Assembly: GCA_018433525.1 (NCBI GenBank)
Contig: JAHDRA010000045.1
Coordinates: 57,794 to 121,793, forward strand
Length of the DNA stretch: 64,000 bases
Origin: Paludibacteraceae bacterium
GTDB lineage: Bacteria; Bacteroidota; Bacteroidia; Bacteroidales; Paludibacteraceae
Direction of reading: 5' to 3'
Shown here one piece after another: positions 16,549-24,925 of this stretch (positions within the stretch are counted from its first letter, which is position 1; every line of letters starts with the position of its first letter). The notes under the pieces are model-generated. The model ran no database searches and was not told the DNA's origin. It saw nothing but the letters and a program-made list of their open reading frames with translations. Position numbers and translations under genes: made by a program.

Positions 16549-16647
16549 TTCATCAGAATATAATTTATTTTTTTAAGGTCTGATGGAACCCACATGTCTG
16601 AATATTATATTCATTCGTGTTTGTGTATGCAATACATGTGGGTTTCA
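16549..16647. repeat. Dispersed ~100 nt double-hairpin element, copy B
   Basis: Near-identical to 3951-4050. Both stems are kept (CATCAGA / TCTGATG and AACCCACATGT / ACATGTGGGTT), as is the potential loop-loop pairing GAATATAAT / ATTATATTC. The few differences fall in the AT-rich loops: three substitutions in the first loop and one missing base in the second. It abuts the truncated repeat R4 and has no reading frame. Confidence 0.8.
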
Positions 16648-17049
16648 TATTAATTTTCAATAAAAGGCACTATTATGAACAAAGCATTTTATAGAGTTAG
16701 AGAAAATCATCATTCTGTTCAAATAAAAAGTATGATCTGAATATGGAGAAGATAAGAACATGGTACGAAGGAAACATGGACAAGGTATGGAGGAGATATG
16801 GACATGATATTGAAGAAAAACAACCAACATTGACTCAATAAAAAAATCCCCGCCACAAAGGATTTGCCATTATTTTCAAGGTTTACCGCAAATTTAAGCT
16901 TTGTAAGTAATGTGCTGCCGTATTGAAAATCTAACTTGGTATTCAATTTATTATGGGTTATTTGTAAAAATCGCCAGTTGAAAATACTTTTTTTTATGAA
17001 AAAATTGCCAGTTGAATAACTTTTTTTATATTTGCAACAAAAAAATAGT
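16648..17049. other. Intergenic region before the ATPase gene, with direct repeat
   Basis: No accepted gene. A 75-codon minus-strand frame at 16719-16946 lacks any recognisable feature. A direct repeat lies at the right end: TCGCCAGTTGAAAATACTTT (from 16971) and TTGCCAGTTGAATAACTTTT (from 17005), 34 bases apart, the second overlapping the ATPase promoter. It may be a duplicated promoter or operator. Confidence 0.5.
17005..17034 (+). promoter_or_regulatory. Promoter of the AAA/DUF4143 ATPase gene
   Basis: TTG (17005-17007), a 19-base spacer and TATATTTG (17027-17034) give an exact match to the Bacteroidota housekeeping promoter. The expected transcript start near 17040 leaves a leader of only about ten bases before the ATG at 17050. 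Confidence 0.7.
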
Positions 17050-18180
17050 ATGAAAATTATTAGAAGGATACTTCAAGATAAGATAATAGATAAAATCGCA
17101 CCCGGTAAGGTCGTGTTGATTTTCGGAGCAAGGCGTGTAGGGAAAACGATTTTAATGCATCAAATTCTGGAGTCTTATCAAGGTAAAACAATGTTACTCA
17201 ACGGCGAAGACTACGATACGCTGACATTGTTGGAAAACCGTACCATAGCCAACTACCGACATTTGTTTAATGGAATTGATATGGTAGCTATAGACGAGGC
17301 TCAGAACATTCCACAGATCGGCAGCATTTTGAAATTGATTGTTGATGAAATACCCGGCATAAGCGTTTTGGCGAGTGGTTCTTCGTCATTCGACCTGCTC
17401 AACAAAACGGGTGAACCATTGGTCGGACGCAGTTCGCAATTTTTGCTTACACCTTTTTCTCATCGGGAAATATTGCAAATGGAAACCATGCTTGAAACAC
17501 GACAGAACCTCGAAGCTCGGCTGATTTACGGTTCATATCCGGAAGTAGTAATGATGGATAATTTCGATCGCAAGACCGATTACCTGCGTGATATTGTCGG
17601 AGCTTATCTACTAAAGGATATTTTGGCTGTCGACGGAATAAAAAATTCTAGTAAGATGAGGGAACTGTTGCGGCTGATCGCATTTCAGTTAGGCAACGAG
17701 GTTTCCTACGACGAATTAGGGAAACAGTTAGGCATGAGCAAAACGACCGTCGAAAAATATCTTGATCTTTTGGAAAAAGTATTTGTTATTTATCGTTTAG
17801 GAGCTTATTCTCGTAATCTGCGCAAGGAAGTAACGAAAGCCGGGAAATGGTATTTTTATGATAACGGTATCCGAAATGCCATTATAGGAGCATTCTCGCC
17901 GCTGGCTATCCGACAGGATGTAGGTGCATTATGGGAAAATTATCTCATCAGCGAAAGACGTAAAGCAAATCTTAATGAAGAATTACACAAAGAGTTTTAT
18001 TTCTGGCGTACTTACGATAAACAGGAAATCGATTTAATTGAAGAAAGTTCAAATGATCTGACAGCACTGGAGTTCAAATGGAGAAACAAGATTCCGAAAA
18101 TTCCAAAAGCCTTTCAAGAGACATATCCTCATGCAAAGTTTTATGTGGTAAATAAAGATAATTATCTGGAATTCATATAA
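17050..18180 (+). CDS. AAA-family ATPase with DUF4143-type C-terminal domain
   Basis: This 376-residue protein belongs to the AAA_14/DUF4143 group of ATPases, widespread in gut and environmental anaerobes and without a settled function. The Walker A motif GARRVGKT is at 26-33, Walker B MVAIDEAQ ends near residue 85, and the sensor-like serines LASGSSSFDL follow near 111-120. A winged-helix-like part (SYDELGKQLGMSKTTVEKYLDLLEKVFVIYRL) is typical, and the C-terminal part contains YFWRTYDKQEIDLIEE, which resembles the nuclease-like core of DUF4143. The ATG at 17050 is chosen because an upstream TTG at 17032 lies inside the -7 box. It is a single gene in a repeat-rich accessory region and may be horizontally acquired. 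Confidence 0.85.
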   Translation: MKIIRRILQDKIIDKIAPGKVVLIFGARRVGKTILMHQILESYQGKTMLLNGEDYDTLTLLENRTIANYRHLFNGIDMVAIDEAQNIPQIGSILKLIVDEIPGISVLASGSSSFDLLNKTGEPLVGRSSQFLLTPFSHREILQMETMLETRQNLEARLIYGSYPEVVMMDNFDRKTDYLRDIVGAYLLKDILAVDGIKNSSKMRELLRLIAFQLGNEVSYDELGKQLGMSKTTVEKYLDLLEKVFVIYRLGAYSRNLRKEVTKAGKWYFYDNGIRNAIIGAFSPLAIRQDVGALWENYLISERRKANLNEELHKEFYFWRTYDKQEIDLIEESSNDLTALEFKWRNKIPKIPKAFQETYPHAKFYVVNKDNYLEFI

Positions 18181-18289
18181 TTTCAAGGATATTTCCAACA
18201 AAAATAAGTTTTGAAAAAACTACATCTCCGTATTATAATACATTGACACATTTTTTCAAGCGGGTTTCTCTTTTCCGTATAGCCCATAA

Positions 18290-18340
18290 TTCGGCGTAGC
18301 CTTCCGACCACGTCGTATTAAAAATAAAATCTCCGGATTA
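18290..18340. repeat. Degenerate fragment of the multi-hairpin repeat
   Basis: TTCGGCGTAGCC ... CACGTCGTATT followed by AAAATCTCCGGATT matches the junction between the right end of one unit and the left end of the next in the 15.6-16.5 kb array. It shows that the element once extended past the ATPase gene or moved there. Confidence 0.55.
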
Positions 18341-18358
18341 TCAATCATTCAACGAATT

Positions 18359-18387
18359 AAATGAAGTTCAAAAAATAAACTTCATTT
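18359..18387 (-). terminator. Hairpin after cydB, possible terminator
   Basis: A perfect 10-bp inverted repeat (AAATGAAGTT / AACTTCATTT, loop of nine) lies 40 bases past the cydB stop on the minus strand. No long T-run follows, so termination is only possible. The copies of TCAACGAATT on either side form a short direct repeat. Confidence 0.4.
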
Positions 18388-18427
18388 CAACGAATTGAAA
18401 ATTTACCGAATCTATTTCCCCTTTTTC

Positions 18428-19576
18428 TCAATAAGCATGTGGATCTTCATTGATTTCCTCCACATTGGTACGCTTTTTCTCAAGTGCCCGCCAAGCATAA
18501 AAAATATAAATTACCACAAACGGAATAATCAGCGAAACAATGGACATAACCTTCAGGGTAAATTCACTGGAAGAAGCATTGGAAAGGGTTAGCGAACTTT
18601 GCACGTGTGTTGCTGAAGGATACAACGCAGTATTATTAAAGCCCACCAGCAACAGAAGTCCCAGCACCGCCAGAACAGTCCCAGCTCCTGCAAACCAAAT
18701 TCCTTTTCTGTAATTTTCTGAAAACAGCGTGCGAATAATTCCATACAAAACACCCACTATACCCAGTAAAAATGTTGTCATCACTGCCGGCATTTCCACC
18801 AGATTGAGAAAATATTGGTGAGGACTTAAATATACTTCACCTGAAACAGGATGTACGGCAAAACCATCGGAAAGAAAAGTCCAGATAACAAATGCAAGGA
18901 AGAAAACTACAAAAGGAATGGCATTGTACCACAAGTATTTTCGTGAACGTTTTTCCAGCATTTCATGATCCACCCGATTGATAAAATACAAAGCCGCCAG
19001 TGTGCGCGACAGAAAGAAAACCGCCAGTCCCAGACAAACATTTCTCAAATTGAGCAAAGCTTCCAGTCCGTGCCACGGATGCTGCCAACGGCTGATAATA
19101 GGCGAGAGCGGATTGGAAATATTTGCTTTGTCCACTACAAAATCCGAACCCGTAAAAAACGTGGCAATCACCACGCCCAATAAAAAAGTTCCCAATAATC
19201 CATTCAGAAAAAGAAAAAAACGATACGTATTTTTTCCCAGCAGATTTCCCGCTTTGGTTTGAAATTCATAAGAAACTGCCTGCAGGGTGAAACAAAACAG
19301 AATAATCATCCACACCCAGTAAGCACCACCAAAACTGGTTGAGTAAAGCAGCGGAAAAGAAGCAAAAATGGCGCCGCCAAATGTAACAAGAGTCGTAAAA
19401 GTATATTCCCATTTCCGTCCCAGAACATTTACCAGAAGTCGTTTTTCATCTTCTGTTTTTGAAAGCGAAAAAATCATGGATTGACCACCCTGTACAAACA
19501 ATAGAAAAGATAGAAGACCTCCCAGCAGAGCAATCAGAAACCACCAGTAATGCTGTAAAAAAGAATAAGTTATCAT
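18428..19576 (-). CDS. cydB: Cytochrome bd ubiquinol oxidase subunit II
   Basis: CydB is the second membrane subunit of the high-affinity cytochrome bd quinol oxidase. The 382-residue product has eight or more hydrophobic segments and the family opening WWFLIALLGGLLSFLLFVQGGQSMIF, followed by LLVNVLGRKWEYTFTTLVTFGGAIFASFPLLYS. The Bacteroidota version differs from the E. coli one in the middle but aligns in these N-terminal helices. It follows cydA by 47 bases on the minus strand, and DUF4492 precedes cydA: the usual Bacteroidales arrangement. The presence of bd oxidase suggests oxygen scavenging or microaerobic respiration in an otherwise anaerobic metabolism. Confidence 0.95.
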   Translation of the reverse strand: MITYSFLQHYWWFLIALLGGLLSFLLFVQGGQSMIFSLSKTEDEKRLLVNVLGRKWEYTFTTLVTFGGAIFASFPLLYSTSFGGAYWVWMIILFCFTLQAVSYEFQTKAGNLLGKNTYRFFLFLNGLLGTFLLGVVIATFFTGSDFVVDKANISNPLSPIISRWQHPWHGLEALLNLRNVCLGLAVFFLSRTLAALYFINRVDHEMLEKRSRKYLWYNAIPFVVFFLAFVIWTFLSDGFAVHPVSGEVYLSPHQYFLNLVEMPAVMTTFLLGIVGVLYGIIRTLFSENYRKGIWFAGAGTVLAVLGLLLLVGFNNTALYPSATHVQSSLTLSNASSSEFTLKVMSIVSLIIPFVVIYIFYAWRALEKKRTNVEEINEDPHAY

Positions 19577-19623
19577 AGTATTCTAAATTTAAGGAAAGAC
19601 AAAATGAATTTTCTCCTAAAAAA

Positions 19624-21183
19624 TTACTCTTCTATTTTCTCAGCTTCCGGTCCCTTCTTTATTTGTTTGACCATAATACCGATTTCGGCAACGAGTAAAG
19701 AAGTAAACAAAATCAGGAAAAGGAAGAAAGTCAGTCTTACCGATTCGGCCGAAATGCTCGACACGGCAACCTGAACGGGCAAAATATCCTGAATCGCCCA
19801 AGGCTGACGACCAATTTCGGCAACCATCCAACCGGCTTCTCCGGCTACATACCCCAATGGTATCGTCAACAAACAAATCCATTGTAACCAGCTTAAATGC
19901 TCTAATTTTTTTCGATAAGATAAAATAAGTACCCCCGCAAAAAGCACAATAAAATAAATTCCCAAAATCACCATAATATGGAATGGATAAAATACCAGCG
20001 ACAGATTCGGGATCAATTGCTGAGGATGGTCCAGATAACCATAACCAAAATAGGCATAGTTTTTCATGAGCCTGTCCTTATACATTTTGGCTGCAACCGT
20101 ATCTTTTTTTTGGCTTGCTTGCTGATAATCGGCCAGTGCCTGAATGGCCTGTTTACCGCGCTCTCTTTTTTCTTCAAACGATAATGTTTCTCCCGATGCA
20201 GTTTGATATCCACCTTCAATAATATCTTTTAATCCCGGCACAAAAGCATTGGCATCGCGATAGCCCAGAAATGAAAGGAGTTTTGGGATTTCAACTTTAA
20301 ACAGATAAGGAGCAAGAGTGTCGTTGTATGATTTTTTCTCGGGATTCAAAATACCAATGGCTATCAGGCCTGCACCATTTTTCCCTTCATAAAGTCCTTC
20401 CATAGCTGCCAGTTTCACCGGCTGACGCTGAGCCACATTATAAGCCGAGCCATCTCCGGTATAAAGCAGAAGCAAAGAAGAAATCAAACCGAATAAAGCA
20501 CTGACGCGAATGCTTCTCAAAGCGAAATCCTTTTCGCGTTTATTGAGCAAAAACCAGCAGCTGATACCCACAACAAATAATGCACCCAATACCCAGCCCG
20601 AAATAACCGTGTGAAAAAATTTGTTAATGGCAACAGGAGAAAAGAGAATACTCCAAAAATCAATCATTTCGTTGCGAACCGTATCGGGATTAAATGTCAT
20701 TCCCGTAGGATATTGCATCCAAGCGTTGGCAACAAGAATCCACAATGCCGAAATAGTTGCGCCCAGTGTGGTTAGCCATGTAGAAGCCAAATGAAAATTT
20801 TTCCCCACTTTTTTCCAACCAAAAAACATGATAGAAATAAATGTGGCTTCCAAAAAGAAAGCCAATATCCCTTCTATGGCCAGCGGAGCTCCAAAAATAT
20901 CGCCTACAAACCAGCTGTAGTTCGACCAGTTGGTGCCAAATTCAAATTCGAGGATAATGCCGGTTGCTACCCCAATTGCAAAGTTGATCCCGAAAATGGT
21001 CATCCAGAATTTTGCTGCTTTTTTCCATTCTTCCTTCCCCGTTTTCACATAAAGAGTTTCCATAATCGACATAATCATGCCTAAACCCAATGTGAGCGGG
21101 ACAAACAGCCAGTGATACATGGCTGTCATGGCAAACTGTGCCCGCGACCAATTTACTAAGGATGCATCCAGTAATAATTCCAT
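19624..21183 (-). CDS. cydA: Cytochrome bd ubiquinol oxidase subunit I
   Basis: CydA carries the three hemes and the quinol site of cytochrome bd oxidase. The 519-residue protein begins NWSRAQFAMTAMYHWLFVPLTLGLG, with the conserved histidine (about residue 24) that ligates the active-site heme. EFEFGTNWSNYSWFVGDIFGAPLAIEG (about 84-110) holds the conserved glutamates. The periplasmic Q-loop region lies between about 250 and 385 and is of the shorter type with a central charged stretch (QQASQKKDTVAAK). GEAGWMVAEIGRQPWAIQ near residue 440 is the C-terminal signature. It is the middle gene of the DUF4492-cydA-cydB unit. Confidence 0.97.
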   Translation of the reverse strand: MELLLDASLVNWSRAQFAMTAMYHWLFVPLTLGLGMIMSIMETLYVKTGKEEWKKAAKFWMTIFGINFAIGVATGIILEFEFGTNWSNYSWFVGDIFGAPLAIEGILAFFLEATFISIMFFGWKKVGKNFHLASTWLTTLGATISALWILVANAWMQYPTGMTFNPDTVRNEMIDFWSILFSPVAINKFFHTVISGWVLGALFVVGISCWFLLNKREKDFALRSIRVSALFGLISSLLLLYTGDGSAYNVAQRQPVKLAAMEGLYEGKNGAGLIAIGILNPEKKSYNDTLAPYLFKVEIPKLLSFLGYRDANAFVPGLKDIIEGGYQTASGETLSFEEKRERGKQAIQALADYQQASQKKDTVAAKMYKDRLMKNYAYFGYGYLDHPQQLIPNLSLVFYPFHIMVILGIYFIVLFAGVLILSYRKKLEHLSWLQWICLLTIPLGYVAGEAGWMVAEIGRQPWAIQDILPVQVAVSSISAESVRLTFFLFLILFTSLLVAEIGIMVKQIKKGPEAEKIEE

Positions 21184-21206
21184 AAATTTCAGTTTATTGA
21201 TTCTTT

Positions 21207-21431
21207 CTATTTCGATTTGTTGATAAGTTCCATGCGCACATGGTTCGCCTTGCCGGCATCATCCCTGAAATGTTCATTAAGATAGTCGGGAAAGAAAAAA
21301 ACCTTCAGAATGCCAAACATGATGAACAGTTTTATCAAAACGATTATCCATAAGGTTTTTCCCACCGTCATGTTTTTAAAACCTTCGGAATAAAACGAAT
21401 AAATATTTTTTAGAAACCCGACTCTCTGCAT
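21207..21431 (-). CDS. DUF4492 small membrane protein upstream of cydAB
   Basis: This 74-residue protein has one clear hydrophobic segment (TLWIIVLIKLFIMFGILKVFFF) after the motif FLKNIYSFYSEGFKNMTVG, the hallmark of DUF4492, a family found next to cydA in Bacteroidota. It could be a small accessory subunit of the oxidase, like CydX in proteobacteria, but the sequences are not related by eye and this is inference. The frame is open from 21515, but the promoter at 21446-21474 lies inside that extension, so the ATG at 21431 is preferred. cydA begins 23 bases after its stop. Confidence 0.8.
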   Translation of the reverse strand: MQRVGFLKNIYSFYSEGFKNMTVGKTLWIIVLIKLFIMFGILKVFFFPDYLNEHFRDDAGKANHVRMELINKSK

Positions 21432-21445
21432 AAATATTTTTTTGA

Positions 21446-21474
21446 CAAAAATAACAATTTGTTCAGATTTACAA
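21446..21474 (-). promoter_or_regulatory. Promoter of the DUF4492-cydAB operon
   Basis: On the minus strand TTG (21472-21474), an 18-base spacer and TATTTTTG (21446-21453) match the TTG-N19-TAnnTTTG pattern with one base less spacing. The ATG of DUF4492 at 21431 is 14 bases after the -7 box. Confidence 0.6.
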
Positions 21475-21662
21475 GCAATAGCCTGATTTTTTCTTTCAAT
21501 TTCTTTATCATTCAAATTTTAGATTAAAAAAATTAAAATACGCACCTGCAAACATTCGTAAAACAGTTTACTTTACTCTATTTTAACCGAAAATTTGCAA
21601 CAGTATATTAGCCCTCAAAAAAATCGAGCAGTAGAAAATAAAAATTATTAGGAATCAGTGGG

Positions 21663-23390
21663 TTAGAATTTTCTTAAAGAAAATATGAAACTTAGACCTC
21701 CTCCCGGCTGGTTTTTAGCTGAGATATTTCCTTTGTGAAATAAAACTGCATTTTTTACAATGGCCAATCCCAAACCCGTGCCGCCGAATTTTCTACTTCG
21801 GCCTTTGTCCACGCGATAGAATCTTTCAAATAGTCTGTTTAAATGCTCTTCAGCTACACCACGTCCATTGTCTGAAAATGAGAAATAATAAAACTCGTTA
21901 TCTTCACGGTAACAATTTATCTCAACCGTAATATTATCACCACCATAGGTCAAAGCATTGTCTATTAAATTGCGAAAAATAGAGTACAGTAAAGAATTAT
22001 TACCGTTTATTTTCATGTCGGAAGGATAATTTTTTATAATTCTGCACTTTTTTTGCTCGATTTGGACATGTACGTCATTGAGAACTTCATCAATGACTTC
22101 AGAAAGGGAGCACGGTTCTTTTGCAAACAATTTGTATGCTTCGTCGAGCTTGTTGAGGGTAGATATATCCTGAAGCAAAGCATTTAATCTCTGGGTTTGC
22201 TGATAAGCTCGTTCGATAAAAAAACGTTCACGTTGAGGTGAGATATTGGGATTCTCAAGAATACTTTCCATATAACCCATAATGCTACTTACAGGCGTTT
22301 TCAGTTCATGGGAGATATTTTGTGTAAGATGCCTTTTAAGTTCATTTTCATGTTCCTGGGCAGAAATATCATTTATGGATATCTCAAACGTGTCATCCTG
22401 AAATACAATACACTGAACGTAAAAAGAATGTCCATTTTTTTCTATCGTAATCCGTTTTCGTTTTGTTTCATTGTTAGAAAAGCAATCGTCAATAAAAGCA
22501 TTTATTTCGGAAAATTCGGAAATGGAAAAAATTTGATCAGAACTTTTAACTTCCTGATCGGAAAGAATGTTGGTATATTGAATAAAATGTGTGTTTGCCA
22601 GAATTTCTTTTTTGTCGGAAGAGAAAATGCCCAATCCCTCGCGTGAGATTTGCAAGTGCTTAAACAGTTTTTCCCGTTGACGATCGGCATCAGCTTTCGA
22701 TTCCAGCATACGTCGATAGATTTGAACAATATTATTGCTGATTTCGCCTAATTCATCATTCGGAAACTGAATGTCGGTATCGAGAATATCGTCTTGTTCG
22801 GCTTTTTGAGTAAATATTCGTAATCTGTCGATAGAGCGTGAAAAATTTTTCGAAATGATAAACAATGCAAAAACTGTAATAACAAACATGAATAACATAA
22901 AATACAAGAAAAACATATTTGCCCTAAGAGCGGCAATGAGATTGACATTATAAGGGAGAGCGCAACGTATGTAATATTCAGGGAAACGTTGGGCCATATA
23001 GTAATAGTTTTTTCCTGTGGAAGCAGAATAACGTATGGCCTCTCCAATCTTTTCCTTGCGGGCTTTTGCTATTTCCGGGCGGTCCAAATGATTTTGGAAA
23101 AGGGTTCCTTTGGGCAGAAAAGAATCAAAAATTACATTACCCAAAGAATCGACAATGGTTACTCTGAGTGTGCTGTCGGGAAACAGGCGAACGAATCTGC
23201 TGAGTTCTTCCCAAGTCGGTTGTTCACTTTGAATGAAGTTATGGATGGTATGCACGTAGCTGTTCAGTTGTCCGTCCAGTTGCGATCTGCTGAATTCCTT
23301 TTCGCGATGATACTGAAAATAGGTAACTATTACAAAAAGGATAAAAAATATACTGAAAAAGTATAGGAAAATTTTTTTGTTTAGTTTCAT
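21663..23390 (-). CDS. PhoR-like sensor histidine kinase
   Basis: This 575-residue membrane kinase phosphorylates its partner response regulator encoded just upstream. Residues about 5-25 and 150-175 are membrane segments around a periplasmic sensor region of roughly 120 residues. A linker with HAMP-like and PAS-like character follows (DRLRIFTQKAEQ, then ISREGLGIFSSDKKEILANT). The dimerisation domain has the phospho-accepting histidine in NISHELKTPVSSIMGYMES, and the ATP-binding domain has RNLIDNALTYGG, FSDNGRGV and GTGLGLAIVKNAV. ATG at 23390 is preferred over an upstream TTG at 23411. It is 71 bases downstream of the regulator gene. PhoR-type homology does not prove phosphate sensing. Confidence 0.92.
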   Translation of the reverse strand: MKLNKKIFLYFFSIFFILFVIVTYFQYHREKEFSRSQLDGQLNSYVHTIHNFIQSEQPTWEELSRFVRLFPDSTLRVTIVDSLGNVIFDSFLPKGTLFQNHLDRPEIAKARKEKIGEAIRYSASTGKNYYYMAQRFPEYYIRCALPYNVNLIAALRANMFFLYFMLFMFVITVFALFIISKNFSRSIDRLRIFTQKAEQDDILDTDIQFPNDELGEISNNIVQIYRRMLESKADADRQREKLFKHLQISREGLGIFSSDKKEILANTHFIQYTNILSDQEVKSSDQIFSISEFSEINAFIDDCFSNNETKRKRITIEKNGHSFYVQCIVFQDDTFEISINDISAQEHENELKRHLTQNISHELKTPVSSIMGYMESILENPNISPQRERFFIERAYQQTQRLNALLQDISTLNKLDEAYKLFAKEPCSLSEVIDEVLNDVHVQIEQKKCRIIKNYPSDMKINGNNSLLYSIFRNLIDNALTYGGDNITVEINCYREDNEFYYFSFSDNGRGVAEEHLNRLFERFYRVDKGRSRKFGGTGLGLAIVKNAVLFHKGNISAKNQPGGGLSFIFSLRKF

Positions 23391-23461
23391 GCAGGGTCGT
23401 CGAATTTGCAAGGAAAAGAGTTAAAAAAACACCTCATCTAAAACCAAATAAAATCATCTGT

Positions 23462-24154
23462 TTATCCCTCAAAACAATAGCCATAACCCAACCGGGTAAC
23501 GATATTTTTTCCGTAAGGTCCGATTTTTTTTCGTAATCGGGTAATATTTACATCAATGGTGCGATCAAGCACACAAACATCGTCTGTCCAAACCTTTGCA
23601 AGAATCTCTTCACGCGAAAATACCCTGTTTTTGTTTTCCAGAAGCAATTTTAAAATTTCAAATTCTTTCTTTGTAAATGGAATTTCATTTCCTTCCAGCG
23701 AAACTTTTTTGTTGTTGAGATGCATTTCGAGTTTTTCAAAAGTAAGAATTTTATTTGTGGTTTCATCCATTTGCATCGACTCGGATCTTCTCAGCACCGC
23801 TTTTACCCTTGCTATAACTTCCCGTAAAGAAAATGGTTTGGAAATATAGTCGTCGGCACCAATATTAAATCCTGTTATTTTATCGTTTTCCGTGTCTTTT
23901 GCTGTCAGGAATATAATGGGAATAGAAGCTGTTTTCGGGTTATCGTGCAACATTCTGGCCATTTTGAAACCCGAGATTTCACCCATCATAACATCGAGCA
24001 AAATAAGGTTATAAACAGTTAAATCCTTTTTTAAAGCTTCTTCGGCAGAATATGCCGTATCTACTTGGAAACCTTCTGTTTCCAGATTAAATTGAAGAAT
24101 TTCACACAAATCTTCTTCATCATCTACTACTAAAATACGTGTGGGAGCATTCAT
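23462..24154 (-). CDS. OmpR/PhoB-family response regulator
   Basis: The 230-residue protein is a DNA-binding response regulator. The receiver domain (about 1-120) contains the acidic pocket VVDDEED (about 9-15), the phosphorylation site aspartate in LILLDVMMGEISG (about residue 54), and the conserved threonine and lysine in FLTAKD and YISKPF. The winged-helix effector domain (about 135-228) ends in RTIDVNITRLRKKIG and IVTRLGYGYCF, the OmpR-type recognition region. It is the first gene of the two-gene unit with the sensor kinase. A perfect 16-bp palindrome lies about 100 bases upstream of its start. Confidence 0.95.
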   Translation of the reverse strand: MNAPTRILVVDDEEDLCEILQFNLETEGFQVDTAYSAEEALKKDLTVYNLILLDVMMGEISGFKMARMLHDNPKTASIPIIFLTAKDTENDKITGFNIGADDYISKPFSLREVIARVKAVLRRSESMQMDETTNKILTFEKLEMHLNNKKVSLEGNEIPFTKKEFEILKLLLENKNRVFSREEILAKVWTDDVCVLDRTIDVNITRLRKKIGPYGKNIVTRLGYGYCFEG

Positions 24155-24255
24155 AAATTTCTACTTTAGAAATAATAAATTAACCAATTTATGCTCACTT
24201 TGGAGCAAAAATTTTATTCATGTTGCAAAGTAACTGAAGAATTATTTCGATATTA

Positions 24256-24271
24256 TGTAATATATATTACA
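24256..24271. promoter_or_regulatory. Perfect 16-bp palindrome upstream of the two-component genes
   Basis: TGTAATATATATTACA is a perfect palindrome about 102 bases upstream of the response-regulator start and away from any gene. It could be an operator for the regulator itself or for another dimeric DNA-binding protein. In AT-rich DNA such palindromes also arise by chance. Confidence 0.35.
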
Positions 24272-24418
24272 AATATATGACAAAAATTGAATTCTCTGAC
24301 TAAAATAGTTGAATTTAGAATTCGGCATAATTATACTTTTACCGATGGAAAATACAATCGATTCATATATTGGACTTTAAAAGAGGAAACAGGAATTTTC
24401 GGGAATGTACATATTGAA

Positions 24419-24446
24419 AAAGGCAATTCGAAAAAGAACTGCCTTT
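24419..24446 (-). terminator. Terminator of the 24469-24816 gene
   Basis: An 11-bp stem (AAAGGCAATTC / GAACTGCCTTT, one wobble pair, loop of six) lies just after the stop of the minus-strand gene and is followed on that strand by TTTTTC. It is a good Rho-independent terminator. The remaining intergenic DNA to the response-regulator gene has no accepted gene. Confidence 0.75.
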
Positions 24447-24468
24447 GCAAAAAAGATTTAAAAAAATG

Positions 24469-24816
24469 TCAATGTTGTGCCAACTTAATTTGAAGTGAAT
24501 TGGATGTTGACAGATCTATTTCCACATCCTGTTCTTCGTATGAAATCAAACTTGCTTTCAATCGAGCTTTCCCGGTTGGAAATGTAGAAATTGTAAAACG
24601 ACCATCCAAATCGGTATAAACTTTTTGACCATTCAGCATTATTTTTACGCCTGCCAATGTTTCAAGGGTATTTTTATCCACTACCTTACCTTCGATAACA
24701 GTTTTTGTGTTCGAAACATTTTTTGCTTCCGAAGAATTATTCTCTCCGGCCATAACATTGCCTCCGAGAAAAACCGACAATGCGAAAAAAACTACAGCAA
24801 AAAAATTTTTTTTCAT
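24469..24816 (-). CDS. Exported single-domain carboxypeptidase-regulatory-like protein
   Basis: The 115-residue protein has a signal peptide (MKKNFFAVVFFALSVFLGGNVMA) and then one carboxypeptidase-D regulatory-like beta-sandwich of about 75 residues: VIEGKVVDKNTLETLAGVKIMLNGQKVYTDLDGRFTIS. This is the domain that precedes the plug in SusC-type TonB receptors, here standing alone. The ending QIKLAQH resembles the last strand of the domain. It probably works in the periplasm or at the surface, but its partner is unknown. It is monocistronic, with its own terminator. Confidence 0.75.
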   Translation of the reverse strand: MKKNFFAVVFFALSVFLGGNVMAGENNSSEAKNVSNTKTVIEGKVVDKNTLETLAGVKIMLNGQKVYTDLDGRFTISTFPTGKARLKASLISYEEQDVEIDLSTSNSLQIKLAQH

Positions 24817-24925
24817 TTGATTTGTATTTTAATTTGTTTGAAATTAATCCCCTTTGTTTGGATACAAAGTAAGTTACTATATATGACAATAGTATTACAA
24901 AAAAAATACAAATACATGAAAAAAA

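Noticed and set aside
17032..17049. TTG start for the ATPase gene
   Set aside because: It lies within the TATATTTG promoter box and upstream of the expected transcript start.
24287..24493. 68-codon frame on the plus strand before the terminator hairpin
   Set aside because: It overlaps the terminator and the end of the accepted minus-strand gene and has a CCKK-type composition with no known match.
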